Source: Acetivibrio cellulolyticus CD2
GTDB lineage: Bacteria; Bacillota; Clostridia; Acetivibrionales; Acetivibrionaceae
Assembly (NCBI RefSeq): GCF_000179595.2
Contig: NZ_JH556651.1
Location: 496 to 64,495 of the forward strand
DNA length: 64,000 nt
Reading direction: 5' to 3'
The notes under the pieces were generated by a model. The model ran no database searches. It was not told where the DNA came from and was given only the letters and a program-made list of their open reading frames with translations. Below, one piece after another: positions 48,341 through 57,644 of this stretch (position 1 is the stretch's first letter; every line of letters starts with the position of its first letter). The translations under genes and the position numbers were made by a program.

Positions 48341-48811
48341 ATGTTTAAAAAGAAAAAATTAATATTTATAATGGTTGCAATTTGTTTGCTTTTTTTATGT
48401 GGGTTTCAATATTTCACAAATAGCGCCAAAAGCAATGAGAATAATCAAGCTTACAAAAATTCGATTTTAAGGGCTTCAGAAAACTTTGGGCATAATTTTG
48501 AAAGCGATAAATCAAAGTCCCAAAATGAATATAGTTATAGAGAAGCAATTTCATACACTAAATCGAGTTCAGAATTAATAATGACAACTGGTTTAATGAA
48601 TAAAAACGAAAGACTTCAGGCAAAAGAAGTACTTAATAAATTTCATAAATTTTTATTAATTGATTCATATGATGAAACAGTACAAGGCATGTACATAAAG
48701 GTAAGTCAATGCTTTAAAAATATTTATGAAAGACCAGATAAAATGGATTCATATTACCAACTTGAAGAAGTAATGAAAGATATACAAGAGGCATATTCAA
48801 AGCATCAGTGA
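48341..48811 (+). CDS. Predicted membrane-anchored protein of unknown function
   Basis: A 156-residue product with a GGGGGAG ribosome binding site. A single hydrophobic N-terminal helix (KLIFIMVAICLLFLCGFQYF) follows MFKKK, so it is either exported or tethered. The rest is charged and predicted helical (ISYTKSSSELIMTTG, NERLQAKEVLNKFHKFLL, YYQLEEVMKDIQEAY). I do not recognise a family. A CG containing LFLCG might act as a lipobox, but the spacing is poor. Confidence 0.6.
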   Translation: MFKKKKLIFIMVAICLLFLCGFQYFTNSAKSNENNQAYKNSILRASENFGHNFESDKSKSQNEYSYREAISYTKSSSELIMTTGLMNKNERLQAKEVLNKFHKFLLIDSYDETVQGMYIKVSQCFKNIYERPDKMDSYYQLEEVMKDIQEAYSKHQ

Positions 48812-48830
48812 GGAAGTACTGTTCCTTGAT

Positions 48831-48866
48831 GCATTCTAGCTTCGCAGGTCGTGTCGCTAGGAATGC
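48831..48866 (+). terminator. Hairpin between the 156-aa and DUF1648 genes
   Basis: GCATTC-TAGC pairs with GCTA-GGAATGC around a 13-base loop. No proper T tract follows; termination is uncertain. Confidence 0.4.
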
Positions 48867-48933
48867 CTTTGAAGATTTAGTTAATTCATATATGTTTTAT
48901 TTGCGAATAATATAAAAAAGCGAGGAATAAATC

Positions 48934-49131
48934 GTGAAAAAAAGTTTGAAAAGTTTGTGTATTCTCATTATTCCACTTGTTATCTGCGCGGTTCTATACC
49001 CGTTCCTACCAGACCAGATTCCAAGGCAGTTTCATTCAGATGGAACTAAATCCTATATGGCGAAAGAGTTCATTTTTCTTCTTGGATTGATACCTTATAT
49101 CATCTATCTCAGTAGGAAGAAAAAGAGATAA
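48934..49131 (+). CDS. Short DUF1648/SdpI N-terminal-like membrane protein
   Basis: A 65-residue product starting at GTG with GAGG upstream. Its first helix (LCILIIPLVICAVLYPFL) is followed by the DUF1648 signature PDQIPRQFHSDG and a second helix ending in RKKKR. Full SdpI-type immunity proteins are about three times longer, so this is a short or truncated version. Function is unknown. Confidence 0.65.
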   Translation: MKKSLKSLCILIIPLVICAVLYPFLPDQIPRQFHSDGTKSYMAKEFIFLLGLIPYIIYLSRKKKR

Positions 49132-49180
49132 CACAAAATCAGGTGAATTAACTAGGGAAGATTAAGGTAAAGGATGGGGT

Positions 49181-50137
49181 ATGATGTCAGACTATGATAA
49201 GTTATTTATTAGCGCCATTGAGAATAGAGATATACAAACTTTAAAATTAATTCCTAAAGCAGACTTACATAACCATTTTTTCCTCGGTGGAAATAGAGAA
49301 TATATTAATAAGCGTTTAGGTATTACAATACCTCACCTAAGTGATAAATTGCATAGCATGGATGAAATGCACACATGGGTTGGGCAAAATATTGGTGACA
49401 TTTTTGGTACTGCTGATAAAAGAAGATTAGCGATCGAGGCTACTTTTGTTCAAGCAAATGATGATGGTGTCACCATTTTGGAAATTGGTGATGATGTTTG
49501 GGCAAATGGACATTTTTATGGAGGTAACGTAAATCTGTTGATAGAAACATTTCAGGAAATGCATAAAAGATTTGCTCCTAAGATAGAATTTCGATTTCAA
49601 ATTGGTCTATCTAGGCATTGTCCGGTAAACATGCTTGAAGAATGGATTGCACCATTTCTCGAAAAGGATTGTTTCTTTTCAATTGATTTGTATGGAGATG
49701 AAATGGCTCAGCCAATCAAAAATTTTAAACCAATTTACCGAAAAGCTAAAGAAAAAGGGCTTTTGCTGAAAGCGCACGTAGGTGAATGGGGTTGTGCAGA
49801 TTCTGTTAAAGAAGCGGTTGAAGAGCTGGAGTTAAATGAAGTACAACATGGCATTTCTGCTTACAAGTCTCCAGCAATAATGAACTGGCTTGCAGATAAT
49901 AAAATTCAGTTAAATATATGTCCTACAAGTAATGTTATGTTAAATCGAGTGGAAAGTATAAAAGTTCATCCAATAAGAACTTTGTTTGATCATGGTATAA
50001 AAGTTACAGTTAATTCTGATGATATTTTAGTTTTTGGTCAAAGTGTTTCACAAGAATTTATTAATTTGTACGATGCAGGATTATTTAATGCTAAAGAATT
50101 AAATATTATACGGAAATATGGCTTAGGAATTCAATAG
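49181..50137 (+). CDS. Adenosine deaminase-family amidohydrolase
   Basis: A 318-residue metal-dependent deaminase. Active-site motifs are in the right order: PKADLHNHFFLGG (metal HxH), KAHVGEWG (metal His and catalytic Glu), VQHGISAYKS (His), NICPTSNVML and VTVNSDDILVF (metal Asp pair). These point to deamination of adenosine or a related purine. The family is usually slightly longer and this one ends soon after the Asp pair. ATG 49181 or 49184 both follow AGGA. It is followed by a membrane protein and an ADP-ribosylglycohydrolase in the same direction, which would fit nucleoside salvage, but that is inference. Confidence 0.85.
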   Translation: MMSDYDKLFISAIENRDIQTLKLIPKADLHNHFFLGGNREYINKRLGITIPHLSDKLHSMDEMHTWVGQNIGDIFGTADKRRLAIEATFVQANDDGVTILEIGDDVWANGHFYGGNVNLLIETFQEMHKRFAPKIEFRFQIGLSRHCPVNMLEEWIAPFLEKDCFFSIDLYGDEMAQPIKNFKPIYRKAKEKGLLLKAHVGEWGCADSVKEAVEELELNEVQHGISAYKSPAIMNWLADNKIQLNICPTSNVMLNRVESIKVHPIRTLFDHGIKVTVNSDDILVFGQSVSQEFINLYDAGLFNAKELNIIRKYGLGIQ

Positions 50138-50187
50138 AAGAAATTAGGCACTTTAGGTTATAAGTATTCATTGAAAGGAAAGTATCA

Positions 50188-50700
50188 ATGGAAAGACATA
50201 GAATTCAGAAACAACTTGTTAATTTGTGTTTAGGGGAATTGGCAGCCTCAATCACATTTGTTATAGTTTTTTTGTATACCCTAAGAATAACATTAAGGTT
50301 AAGTATAGACGTTGTTATGGTATATCCATTCAGTATGTTAATTTTTATATTATTACAAGGTAGTTTTTATTGGTTCTACAGTATTAGAAAGATTAATGAT
50401 AAGATAAAAAACCGTGGAATGTTTATTAAGACGTATAGGTTTCTTAGGCTTTTGGATTTGATTTTAATAGCTGCATATCCATTTATTATTGTATATTTGT
50501 TCGTTAGTGGGATTGTTCCAATACTCAGGATAGAAAACTTTATAGCGATTTTTATGTATTTCTTTTGTGTTGGTGAATACGTAAATTATTTTTATATAAG
50601 ACTATCATATGGCAAACTGGATGATATTATAAAATTGATAAAGTTGAAGAATTTGAGGAGTGCCAGTTTGTATAAAGAGCTTAACAAAAAGGATATATAA
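50188..50700 (+). CDS. Four-helix membrane protein of unknown function
   Basis: A 170-residue product with GAAAGGAAAG before its ATG. Four hydrophobic helices are visible (LAASITFVIVFLYTL; VVMVYPFSMLIFILL; LILIAAYPFIIVYLFV; FIAIFMYFFCVGEYV), with a basic cytosolic segment between the second and third and a Lys-rich tail. I do not recognise a family. It lies 50 bases after the deaminase gene, so co-transcription is plausible. Confidence 0.65.
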   Translation: MERHRIQKQLVNLCLGELAASITFVIVFLYTLRITLRLSIDVVMVYPFSMLIFILLQGSFYWFYSIRKINDKIKNRGMFIKTYRFLRLLDLILIAAYPFIIVYLFVSGIVPILRIENFIAIFMYFFCVGEYVNYFYIRLSYGKLDDIIKLIKLKNLRSASLYKELNKKDI

Positions 50701-50806
50701 GCAGTAAGTTTTTTTAATGGGCGGACATCTATCTGCGCCTCTAGCTCCGTGGGGTGTCTGACACCAGCTTTGAATAAACTATTGCCGAGGGGAGAGTTGG
50801 GTATTT

Positions 50807-51862
50807 GTGATGGAAATAGTTCTCGGATCAATAATAGGTACCGCTGTTGGAGATTCATTAGGATTATTATATGAAGGGTTATCAGCATCCCGACAAAAAA
50901 AGCTTTATAGAAAGATTTGCAGGCAAAGGTTCTTTATGGGTAAAGGTCTTATTTCGGACGATACAGAGCATACGCTAATGGTTGCACATGCGTTGTACCG
51001 TTCCTCTGGAGATGAGATGTTGTTTTCAAAATATTTGGCCAAGTCCTTGAGAAATTGGATAATATCAATGCCTTTAGGGGTTGGGTTTGCATCGTTAAGG
51101 GCATGTATTAAATTGCTTGTTGGTTTTTCACCCAAAAAGAGCGGAGTTTTTTCAGCAGGAAATGGTCCTGCCATGAGAAGTGCATTGATAGGAATTCTTT
51201 ATGGAAATGATACAGATAAAATGAAAAGTCTGGTGGGGATTTCTACAAGGATTACCCATACCGACCCAAAAGCTGAAATTGGTGCTCTAACTATTGCATA
51301 TGCTGCTTTTGTAGCTAGTAATCAAAAGACAGTAGATCCATCTAATTTTCATGAAGGATTAAAAAAGGTATTAATGGGTTATGAAAGTACTGAGTTTCTT
51401 AAGCTTATTGAAGATGTTGTAAAGAGTGTGTCCAATAAAGAAAGCTCTAAGGAGTACGCGTTACGGATAGGACTAGAAAAAGGAATTAGCGGATATATAT
51501 ATCATACTGTTCCTGTTGTTATTCATGCCTGGCTCAGTTATAAGGGGGATTTTAAAGGAAGTATTATAGAAATGATTAGATGTGGTGGTGATACCGATAC
51601 TACAGCAGCCATTTTAGGTAGTATTTTAGGAGCAAGTGTAACAGTGGCAGGAATTCCGGAAGACTTGCGAAAAGATATCTATCTTTTCCCGTATTCTATG
51701 AAGTATATTGAAGACATAAGTCAAGTACTTGGTAATAGAAACAAGGCAATCTCAGAAATCAAGATTAAAGAACCTTTTTGGGGTCTGAGTCTATGCCGAA
51801 ACCTTATTTTTATGCCTGTAATTATATTTTATGTTATCAGGAGAATGCTTCCTCCATATTGA
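50807..51862 (+). CDS. ADP-ribosylglycohydrolase-family protein
   Basis: A 351-residue protein of the DraG/ARH family, which cleaves ADP-ribose from modified proteins or small molecules using two Mg ions. Family motifs: GSIIGTAVGDSLGLLYEG, GLISDDTEHTLM (metal DDT), GNGPAMRSALIGIL, THTDPKAEIGALTIAYA and RCGGDTDTTAAILGSILGA (metal DxD(T)). GTG 50807 or ATG 50810 follow GGGGAGAG. The C-terminus adds a hydrophobic, basic tail (FMPVIIFYVIRRML), possibly membrane-associated, unusual for the family. No ADP-ribosyltransferase gene is nearby. Confidence 0.88.
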   Translation: MMEIVLGSIIGTAVGDSLGLLYEGLSASRQKKLYRKICRQRFFMGKGLISDDTEHTLMVAHALYRSSGDEMLFSKYLAKSLRNWIISMPLGVGFASLRACIKLLVGFSPKKSGVFSAGNGPAMRSALIGILYGNDTDKMKSLVGISTRITHTDPKAEIGALTIAYAAFVASNQKTVDPSNFHEGLKKVLMGYESTEFLKLIEDVVKSVSNKESSKEYALRIGLEKGISGYIYHTVPVVIHAWLSYKGDFKGSIIEMIRCGGDTDTTAAILGSILGASVTVAGIPEDLRKDIYLFPYSMKYIEDISQVLGNRNKAISEIKIKEPFWGLSLCRNLIFMPVIIFYVIRRMLPPY

Positions 51863-51891
51863 AATAAGTATTGCCATGCATCTGAAATTTC

Positions 51892-51921
51892 AGGTGGCAT
51901 TGACCGTTAGGTCGATGCCAC
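51892..51921. terminator. Hairpin between convergent genes
   Basis: GGTGGCAT-GACC/GGTC-ATGCCACC with a GTTA loop separates the ADP-ribosylglycohydrolase gene from the convergent mannosyltransferase gene. Confidence 0.65.
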
Positions 51922-51966
51922 CTCTTATGCTGCTTTACATCAGCCTATTTTGATATTTCAAATCCA

Positions 51967-54561
51967 TTATGCAATGTGGATCCATTTAACCCAGTTTAGA
52001 TAAGTTGTCGGAACTTCCATTCCCGAAATTGCAGGATAAAGGAATACAAACAACGCAAGTGTTATTACAAGATAACTGTATATAAATGCTGTTGAAACTT
52101 TATAGGTAGTTTCCGCTGCTGCCTTGCTGCCAAAATCCCTTCCCACAATTTTTGGAAAATCCTCCCTCAGGAAATTTAATACATACACAGTGCACAGTAT
52201 CATAAATGGCACTGATGTGAAGAAGTGATATATAAATATGCAGCGGCTTATCCTGAACCATGGGAGGTATTGAAATGCAAACGCCACTAAAATAGGGAAC
52301 ACTCTCTTATCTTTCTTCATTATACCTATTAATATTGCAGCAAATACACAAACAATTCCAAACCAAAAGACTGCCGGATTTCCCACAACATACATCAATG
52401 ATGTTCTATCTCCAGGAAGACTCAAATTCCTGTATTCAAGCAAAGGCTTTTGGATCAAAGGCCATGAGTAAGCCGGTGATGCCCATATATGCTCATCGTC
52501 TAATTTCGAATGGTACTCATACATATTAACCTGGTATCTCCCAACTTCTCCAAGGTTATGTCCCTCGCCCGGAAGCGTTATGATGGGCAGGTATGAAGCA
52601 GTGTATAGTATTACTGGTATCACTACAAAAAATATTACACAAGCCAAGGATATACGCACAAAGTTTTTAGAAAACCACTCACGTATTTTCGATTGTCTTG
52701 CACCGCCTGATAATGCCTTTTTCCTCAACAACTTTTCATAACTCTTATATTCGAGGAACTTCGAAGTGAAGTAAAGAACTGCAAGACCGCCACCTGCGTA
52801 TACCGCAGTCCATTTGCTCGCAGAACCAAGCCCCCAGAATATTCCGGCAAGCATCAGCGGCAATAAACTCTTTTTGAATCCCACTTCATAGGACTTGTTC
52901 ATAAAGCTATCATACATAAAATAATACGCCAGAATTACAAAGAACCCTGCATATGAATCAATTGTACCAATTCTTGTCTGAGCAAAATGCATACACTCGA
53001 ACATTATTAGGAATGCACTGATAAATCCGTATATTCTCTTGCGGAATATCTTCTTACCAAACAGATACATGGCCGGAATCATAGCAACTCCAAACAAAGT
53101 TCCCATTATACGCCATCCAAATGGGTTTACACCAAAAATAAGCAAGCCCAAAGCCATAATATCCTTTCCAAGAGGCGGATGTGTAGTCTCGTATGGTTCC
53201 ATACGGTTTATATTCTCGAATGCTGTCCTTGGAAAATATATTTCATCAAAATAGGTTGAATTCATGTAGTTGTTTTCATAATCCCCAACATCCAGTTCAT
53301 CGAAAAGGTTTTGAACTGTACCCTTATCGTTTTGGCTCACTTTTCCAGTTTCCACAGTGAAATTCTTTATAGGTTCTTTGCTTCCCTGCTCAAAGAAGAC
53401 TATTTCATTTAATGTACCTCCGATTTTCTGCACCTTAAATCTAAGTGTCTTAGCCTTAAACTGTGTAACTACGGAATCCCACATAAATGCTTTAGACACA
53501 TCCTGCTTTATTGTAGCAACAGGTTCGTAATTACCATCCTGTCTAAGATATTCGATCCTTAAATTTAGGTCTCCAGCTCCATTATAGAAGGCTATTTTTG
53601 AAAGGTCATATTCACGGTCAAAATTTACAGTAAAAGTAGTACCCAATGCAGACGGTTTCCAGTAAGTCTCCGGCACATTTGTAGAGCCCAGGTTATAAAT
53701 TGCAATTACTGCATATACAAGAGTCATAACTGACATAATAATCATATCTTTTTTGTCTATCTTAAACGGCTTTGTATTTGAAATACCTTCAAAATTGCTC
53801 TTGTCAGTACCATTTTGTTGATTATCTGCTGCTTCAGTATTCTTGTCATCAGCTTTTCCTGACATTCTGAACACAAAAAATATAATTGCACCTATAGCAA
53901 CTGCCAATGCAACTATCAAAGCTGTTATCCAGCCCTTATTGTCTGATTGTTCTGTGTTGCCCGTCCCCTGATTGCCTTGCTGTGGTGTATAAAGGTTCTC
54001 TATAGCTGCACCCTCAGGAACATTCAATGTCTCCTCAACTGATAAGTCATCAAAATATGCAGTTCCTGTACTCTCACCACTATGACCGCCTACTCCTGCA
54101 GTAAATTCCAGGGCCTGTTGGTCCGGTCCTGTTCGTCCATACAATTCCACATAGGTCCAATCATTTGTACCTTTAAGTTCTTTTGTAGAAATCATCATCA
54201 TGTACACTGAAAGGATTGCACCCTTTCCTTCATTGCCCACATTTTCAGTCTTTACCCAGCCTGAAATTTTATACAGTGTACTTGGCTTTACCAGTATAAC
54301 CTGAACAACCCTTGAATCATTTCCTACACTGTTTGTAATCCTGATGCAATTGTTTCCTGAATGCGCTTGTGCAGTTTGCACACTTATTTCTCCGGCACCT
54401 GGTGAAGTGTTATAAATCCTGTTTTCCCAAAAAGTAGCTTCAGAACCACTTTCCTCAAACCCCGGATTCAAAACCTCGTTGACTCCTTCTGCATAAGCGG
54501 CCCCAAATTGCAAAAACACAAAGCATAGAACAAATATGGTTGCTACTAGCTTTTTAAACAT
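51967..54561 (-). CDS. PMT-type (GT39) protein mannosyltransferase with N-terminal beta-sandwich domains
   Basis: An 864-residue membrane protein; AGGAGGTC precedes the ATG. A signal peptide (1-24) leads to an extracytoplasmic CBM4/9-like sandwich (about 28-185; LNPGFEESGSEATFWENR, SGNNCIRITN, GTAYFDDLSVEE). A helix near 212-235 and another near 270-292 follow, then a second sandwich (about 300-410). The GT39 part begins with STYFDEIYFPRTAFE, holding the catalytic Asp-Glu, and THPPLGKDIMALG, then many helices (WRIMGTLFGVAMIPAMYLFG, FAQTRIGTIDSYAGFF). PMT enzymes transfer mannose (or another hexose) from a lipid carrier to Ser/Thr. In cellulolytic clostridia, scaffoldin and enzyme linkers are O-glycosylated, so this is a candidate cellulosome glycosylation enzyme (inference). 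Confidence 0.87.
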   Translation of the reverse strand: MFKKLVATIFVLCFVFLQFGAAYAEGVNEVLNPGFEESGSEATFWENRIYNTSPGAGEISVQTAQAHSGNNCIRITNSVGNDSRVVQVILVKPSTLYKISGWVKTENVGNEGKGAILSVYMMMISTKELKGTNDWTYVELYGRTGPDQQALEFTAGVGGHSGESTGTAYFDDLSVEETLNVPEGAAIENLYTPQQGNQGTGNTEQSDNKGWITALIVALAVAIGAIIFFVFRMSGKADDKNTEAADNQQNGTDKSNFEGISNTKPFKIDKKDMIIMSVMTLVYAVIAIYNLGSTNVPETYWKPSALGTTFTVNFDREYDLSKIAFYNGAGDLNLRIEYLRQDGNYEPVATIKQDVSKAFMWDSVVTQFKAKTLRFKVQKIGGTLNEIVFFEQGSKEPIKNFTVETGKVSQNDKGTVQNLFDELDVGDYENNYMNSTYFDEIYFPRTAFENINRMEPYETTHPPLGKDIMALGLLIFGVNPFGWRIMGTLFGVAMIPAMYLFGKKIFRKRIYGFISAFLIMFECMHFAQTRIGTIDSYAGFFVILAYYFMYDSFMNKSYEVGFKKSLLPLMLAGIFWGLGSASKWTAVYAGGGLAVLYFTSKFLEYKSYEKLLRKKALSGGARQSKIREWFSKNFVRISLACVIFFVVIPVILYTASYLPIITLPGEGHNLGEVGRYQVNMYEYHSKLDDEHIWASPAYSWPLIQKPLLEYRNLSLPGDRTSLMYVVGNPAVFWFGIVCVFAAILIGIMKKDKRVFPILVAFAFQYLPWFRISRCIFIYHFFTSVPFMILCTVYVLNFLREDFPKIVGRDFGSKAAAETTYKVSTAFIYSYLVITLALFVFLYPAISGMEVPTTYLNWVKWIHIA

Positions 54562-54631
54562 CCCTTTGACCTCCTAGATTAAATAATAAAAATGTTAAAC
54601 CTTAAAAGGCTTAAAAACAAATTCAACAGTT

Positions 54632-56035
54632 TTATTTTGCATTTACGGATTTTATTACTGATTGGGCATATTTTTTTGCTTCATCACGGGAACTGAAATC
54701 ACCAGATTCCATATAAAGCTTATAATATATTCCGCCATCCTTCCAGGCGATGAAATGAGATTCTGTATTGACCTTATAATCTGGAAAGGTATTCTCATCT
54801 AAAGATGCTGTGAAATCCTTGTCACTTTGCTTTCCATAGTAGGCGGTAACTTTTTTAAGAGATATCTTCTCTGATGTTTCCCAATCACTTACAATGGAAC
54901 TCCTATCGGAAATTACAAGGTTAACAATGGGGGTATTTGAGCTGCTGCTACCGTAAGAAGCACCTATCAAATTCCATACATCTTCAGTATATTGAGTTTT
55001 GAAGTTTTCGGGCAGCTTACATATAAATCCTTTCTTTATCAAAGGATAACTATCTGCCAGCTTTTCAGGAATTTTGAAGGAGAATTTCACGCGATCTTCT
55101 ATACAATACAATCTTTCCATTTTCGGAGTGTTATACATATATGGATTCCAGGTTAAATAATTTATGTAGACTTGGGGGATTTCATAAGGTGTATCTTTGG
55201 CATTTATTACGGATTTTGCAAAATCTAAAACTTTTTCCTTTGGCAATTGTTTGTTAGATGGCTGTTCTGATGAAATTACAAAATTATAAACACCATCTTT
55301 AACCCAATATAAGTAGTGATAGATATCAATACCTGTTGGTTCATAGTGATAGTCATCGCCAGGATATATTGGATTAGGTGATTCGCACCAATACCCATCT
55401 ATATCTCCTATTTTAACGGGCTCTACATTATAGTAATTACTCAAATGAATACTGGATTTGAACTGTTCAAGAAGGTAATACTCACCACCTCCCATCATGT
55501 TACCATCCTTTATATAGGTTGAATAAGCCAGAGTGTCATTAGGATTCTTATAACTGTACCATGCTTTGCTATACAGGGTAGTTCCACCTTCAAGCTGGGC
55601 TGGAAAATTTACCTTGAATCCAACTGCTTTTGAAAATTCTGAATCAGGCATAATAGTTTCATTAAGGATAGGTTTTTCTAAAGGTTTCTCATCTTCTTCC
55701 GCTACTTGTACAGGTTTATATCCATCATCTGTATATATAAGCTTGTATATCATTGAAGTTGCGTTTCCGAGTTTTTCCTTTGCCCATACACGAGCACTGC
55801 CTGAAAAAGTAAAAATCCCTCCGCACATCACTATAGCACAACATAGCGACGCTATTGCTACTTTTTTAAAATTAAACATTGAAAAAACAGAGCTGTTATG
55901 CACGGTATTCATTTCTTCTCCGAATCTTATTTTTTCTTCAATTCTTTCAAATGTATCAGGGCTGCAATCCATATTATCTGTACTTTCATTATAATAAGAC
56001 TTTATCAAAGTTTCAAAGTTCTTTATTTTACTCAT
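54632..56035 (-). CDS. Anti-sigma factor-like membrane protein with DUF4367-type domain
   Basis: A 467-residue product; ATG 56035 is chosen because AGGAG lies 10 bases upstream. The cytosolic N-terminus (about 1-60; SKIKNFETLIKSYYNESTD, DTFERIEEKIRF) resembles anti-sigma domains paired with ECF factors. One TM helix (VAIASLCCAIVMCGGIFTF) is followed by a large extracytoplasmic region with at least one DUF4367-like unit (TTLYSKAWYSYKNPND, HYLYWVKDGVYNFVISSEQ). It starts 5 bases after the sigma-factor stop and so is coupled to it. It presumably holds the sigma factor inactive until an envelope signal arrives; the signal is unknown. Confidence 0.72.
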   Translation of the reverse strand: MSKIKNFETLIKSYYNESTDNMDCSPDTFERIEEKIRFGEEMNTVHNSSVFSMFNFKKVAIASLCCAIVMCGGIFTFSGSARVWAKEKLGNATSMIYKLIYTDDGYKPVQVAEEDEKPLEKPILNETIMPDSEFSKAVGFKVNFPAQLEGGTTLYSKAWYSYKNPNDTLAYSTYIKDGNMMGGGEYYLLEQFKSSIHLSNYYNVEPVKIGDIDGYWCESPNPIYPGDDYHYEPTGIDIYHYLYWVKDGVYNFVISSEQPSNKQLPKEKVLDFAKSVINAKDTPYEIPQVYINYLTWNPYMYNTPKMERLYCIEDRVKFSFKIPEKLADSYPLIKKGFICKLPENFKTQYTEDVWNLIGASYGSSSSNTPIVNLVISDRSSIVSDWETSEKISLKKVTAYYGKQSDKDFTASLDENTFPDYKVNTESHFIAWKDGGIYYKLYMESGDFSSRDEAKKYAQSVIKSVNAK

Positions 56036-56040
56036 ATTTT

Positions 56041-56613
56041 TCACACTCCTTTTACTTCCTGAAAATAAATTTCGCTCATAAATTCATCTTTTTCTAATTC
56101 TTTTTGTAAAGTTTTTCTTGCATTATGAAGCCTGGATTTTACTGTGCCTTCAAAGCAGTTCAATACCTTGGATATCTCTTTGATGGATAGTTCGTTAAAG
56201 TAGTAAAGAACCATGACTGTTCTAAGTGGAGTACTAAGCTTTGATACAGCATCATGAAGTACCTTTTTTGTTTCGAATCTTACTATTAGTTCCGGTGCAT
56301 GCATAGTATCAGATTTAGCCTTAAAATCAATATCATCAAAGGATATCTTACCTTTTTCTTTACTTGAATAATGCCAGCTTTGTCTTACAAGTATCCTATA
56401 AAACCATGGCCTGAATTTTTGAGCATCTTTAAGTTGCTTTATTTGACTATTGGACTGTATGAAAGCATCCTGTACAGCATCTTCAGCAATATCCATTCTA
56501 CCCGTGATCAGAAAAGCAGTACGCAGGGCGCGGTTACTGTATTGCTCATATAAAGTCCTGAATGCTTCAATATTTCCGTCCTGCCAACACTTTACCAAAT
56601 TTGCCTCATCCAT
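56041..56613 (-). CDS. ECF-type RNA polymerase sigma factor
   Basis: A 190-residue sigma-70 family protein. The start MDEANLVKC is preferred, with AAGGAGAAAG before it, over an upstream in-frame ATG. Region 2 shows AFRTLYEQYSNRALRTAFL, DIAEDAVQDAFIQ and FRPWFYRILVRQSW. Region 4 shows LSTPLRTVMVLYYFNELS, IKEISKVLNCFEGTVKSRLH, a typical ECF helix-turn-helix. The downstream anti-sigma-like gene forms an operon with it. Confidence 0.9.
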   Translation of the reverse strand: MDEANLVKCWQDGNIEAFRTLYEQYSNRALRTAFLITGRMDIAEDAVQDAFIQSNSQIKQLKDAQKFRPWFYRILVRQSWHYSSKEKGKISFDDIDFKAKSDTMHAPELIVRFETKKVLHDAVSKLSTPLRTVMVLYYFNELSIKEISKVLNCFEGTVKSRLHNARKTLQKELEKDEFMSEIYFQEVKGV

Positions 56614-56975
56614 TTCTCTTTCTCCTTTCATTGGTGCACCACAAATAAGAGGTAATATTTTCGAAAAAGGTTCACTCTATTTATAAAAAATTTACATTAT
56701 TACTTTCATATGTGATTTTGCTAATTTGCCGTTTAATCAACAAGTTCCAAACTTGTCCTTCTTTATGGAGGAAGTAGATGGAATCAAATCCAGATTATAC
56801 TTAACCCTATTTGTTTATTATAGCACTAATATTAGGAATATGAATGAGGTTTCAATCCAGCATTTGCTCAATCCAGAAGTTAATGAATAAGAGATGTTGC
56901 TCCATAATTATAATTTACTTTATGCGCATACTAGAGGCAGAATAATTTCAATAATAACCTAGCAGGAGGTAAAAA
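56614..56975. other. Intergenic region between divergent ECF and azoR genes
   Basis: On the minus strand, TGAACCTTTTTCG (about 56661-56673) resembles an ECF -35 (GAAC-type) about 50 bases before the sigma gene and could be an autoregulatory promoter; no clear -10 is seen. On the plus strand, a 41-codon frame (56765-56890) has no ribosome binding site and no recognised family. An AGCAGGAGG site for azoR closes the region. Confidence 0.4.
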
Positions 56976-57581
56976 ATGACCAAAGTACTGTACATTAAAG
57001 CAAATGCAAAACCAGAAGGCGAGTCAAGGACATTTAAGATTTCTGACAGTTTTGTTGAAACATATAAGGTGAGCCATCCTGAAGATGAAATAATAACTTT
57101 GGATTTGTATAAGGAAGGAATAAATTTCTTACCTGTGGGTCAACTAAATGAACTGCATAGCCCAGAACCAGGGACTGGAAAAAATCATCCTATATTAAAA
57201 TATGCATATCAGTTTTTAGAAGCTGATAAATATGTAATCGCAGAGCCGCTTTGGAATTTAAGCATACCAGCTGTTCTGAAGGCTTATATTGATTATATAA
57301 CTGTTACAGGTATAACATTTAAGTATACTGCAGAGGGTCCTGTAGGTTTGTGTCAGGGGAAAAAAGCAGTGAATATTACTGCTAGGGGTGGAGCATACGT
57401 TGATGGACCCGGAGCTGCATTTGAAATGGGTGACAGGTACTTAAGAACATTGTTTGCTTTCCTTGGTATCAGGGATTTTACTACAATATCAGCAGAGGCA
57501 TTAGATGTCATTGGTAACGATGTAAATACAATTGTAGCAAATGCAATTAAAGAGGCACAGAAAATAGCTAAGACTTTTTAA
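56976..57581 (+). CDS. azoR: FMN-dependent NADH-azoreductase
   Basis: A 201-residue flavodoxin-like reductase. Family marks are TKVLYIKANAKPEGESRTF (FMN phosphate loop), HPEDEIITLDLYKEGINFL, ADKYVIAEPLWNLSIPAVL and KAVNITARGGAYVDGPGAA. It reduces quinones or azo compounds with NADH and is linked to thiol or electrophile stress. AGGAGG precedes the ATG. A VOC-family gene follows after 63 bases and may belong to the same transcript. Confidence 0.92.
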   Translation: MTKVLYIKANAKPEGESRTFKISDSFVETYKVSHPEDEIITLDLYKEGINFLPVGQLNELHSPEPGTGKNHPILKYAYQFLEADKYVIAEPLWNLSIPAVLKAYIDYITVTGITFKYTAEGPVGLCQGKKAVNITARGGAYVDGPGAAFEMGDRYLRTLFAFLGIRDFTTISAEALDVIGNDVNTIVANAIKEAQKIAKTF

Positions 57582-57644
57582 TTAGTTTGATAATTGAACG
57601 CGTTAATAAATACTAGGAGAATATCAAAAACGGAGGTATGTTAT

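Noticed and set aside
56765-56890. 41-codon ORF between the ECF sigma gene and azoR
   Set aside because: No ribosome binding site before the ATG and no recognisable family; kept only as a note in the intergenic entry.
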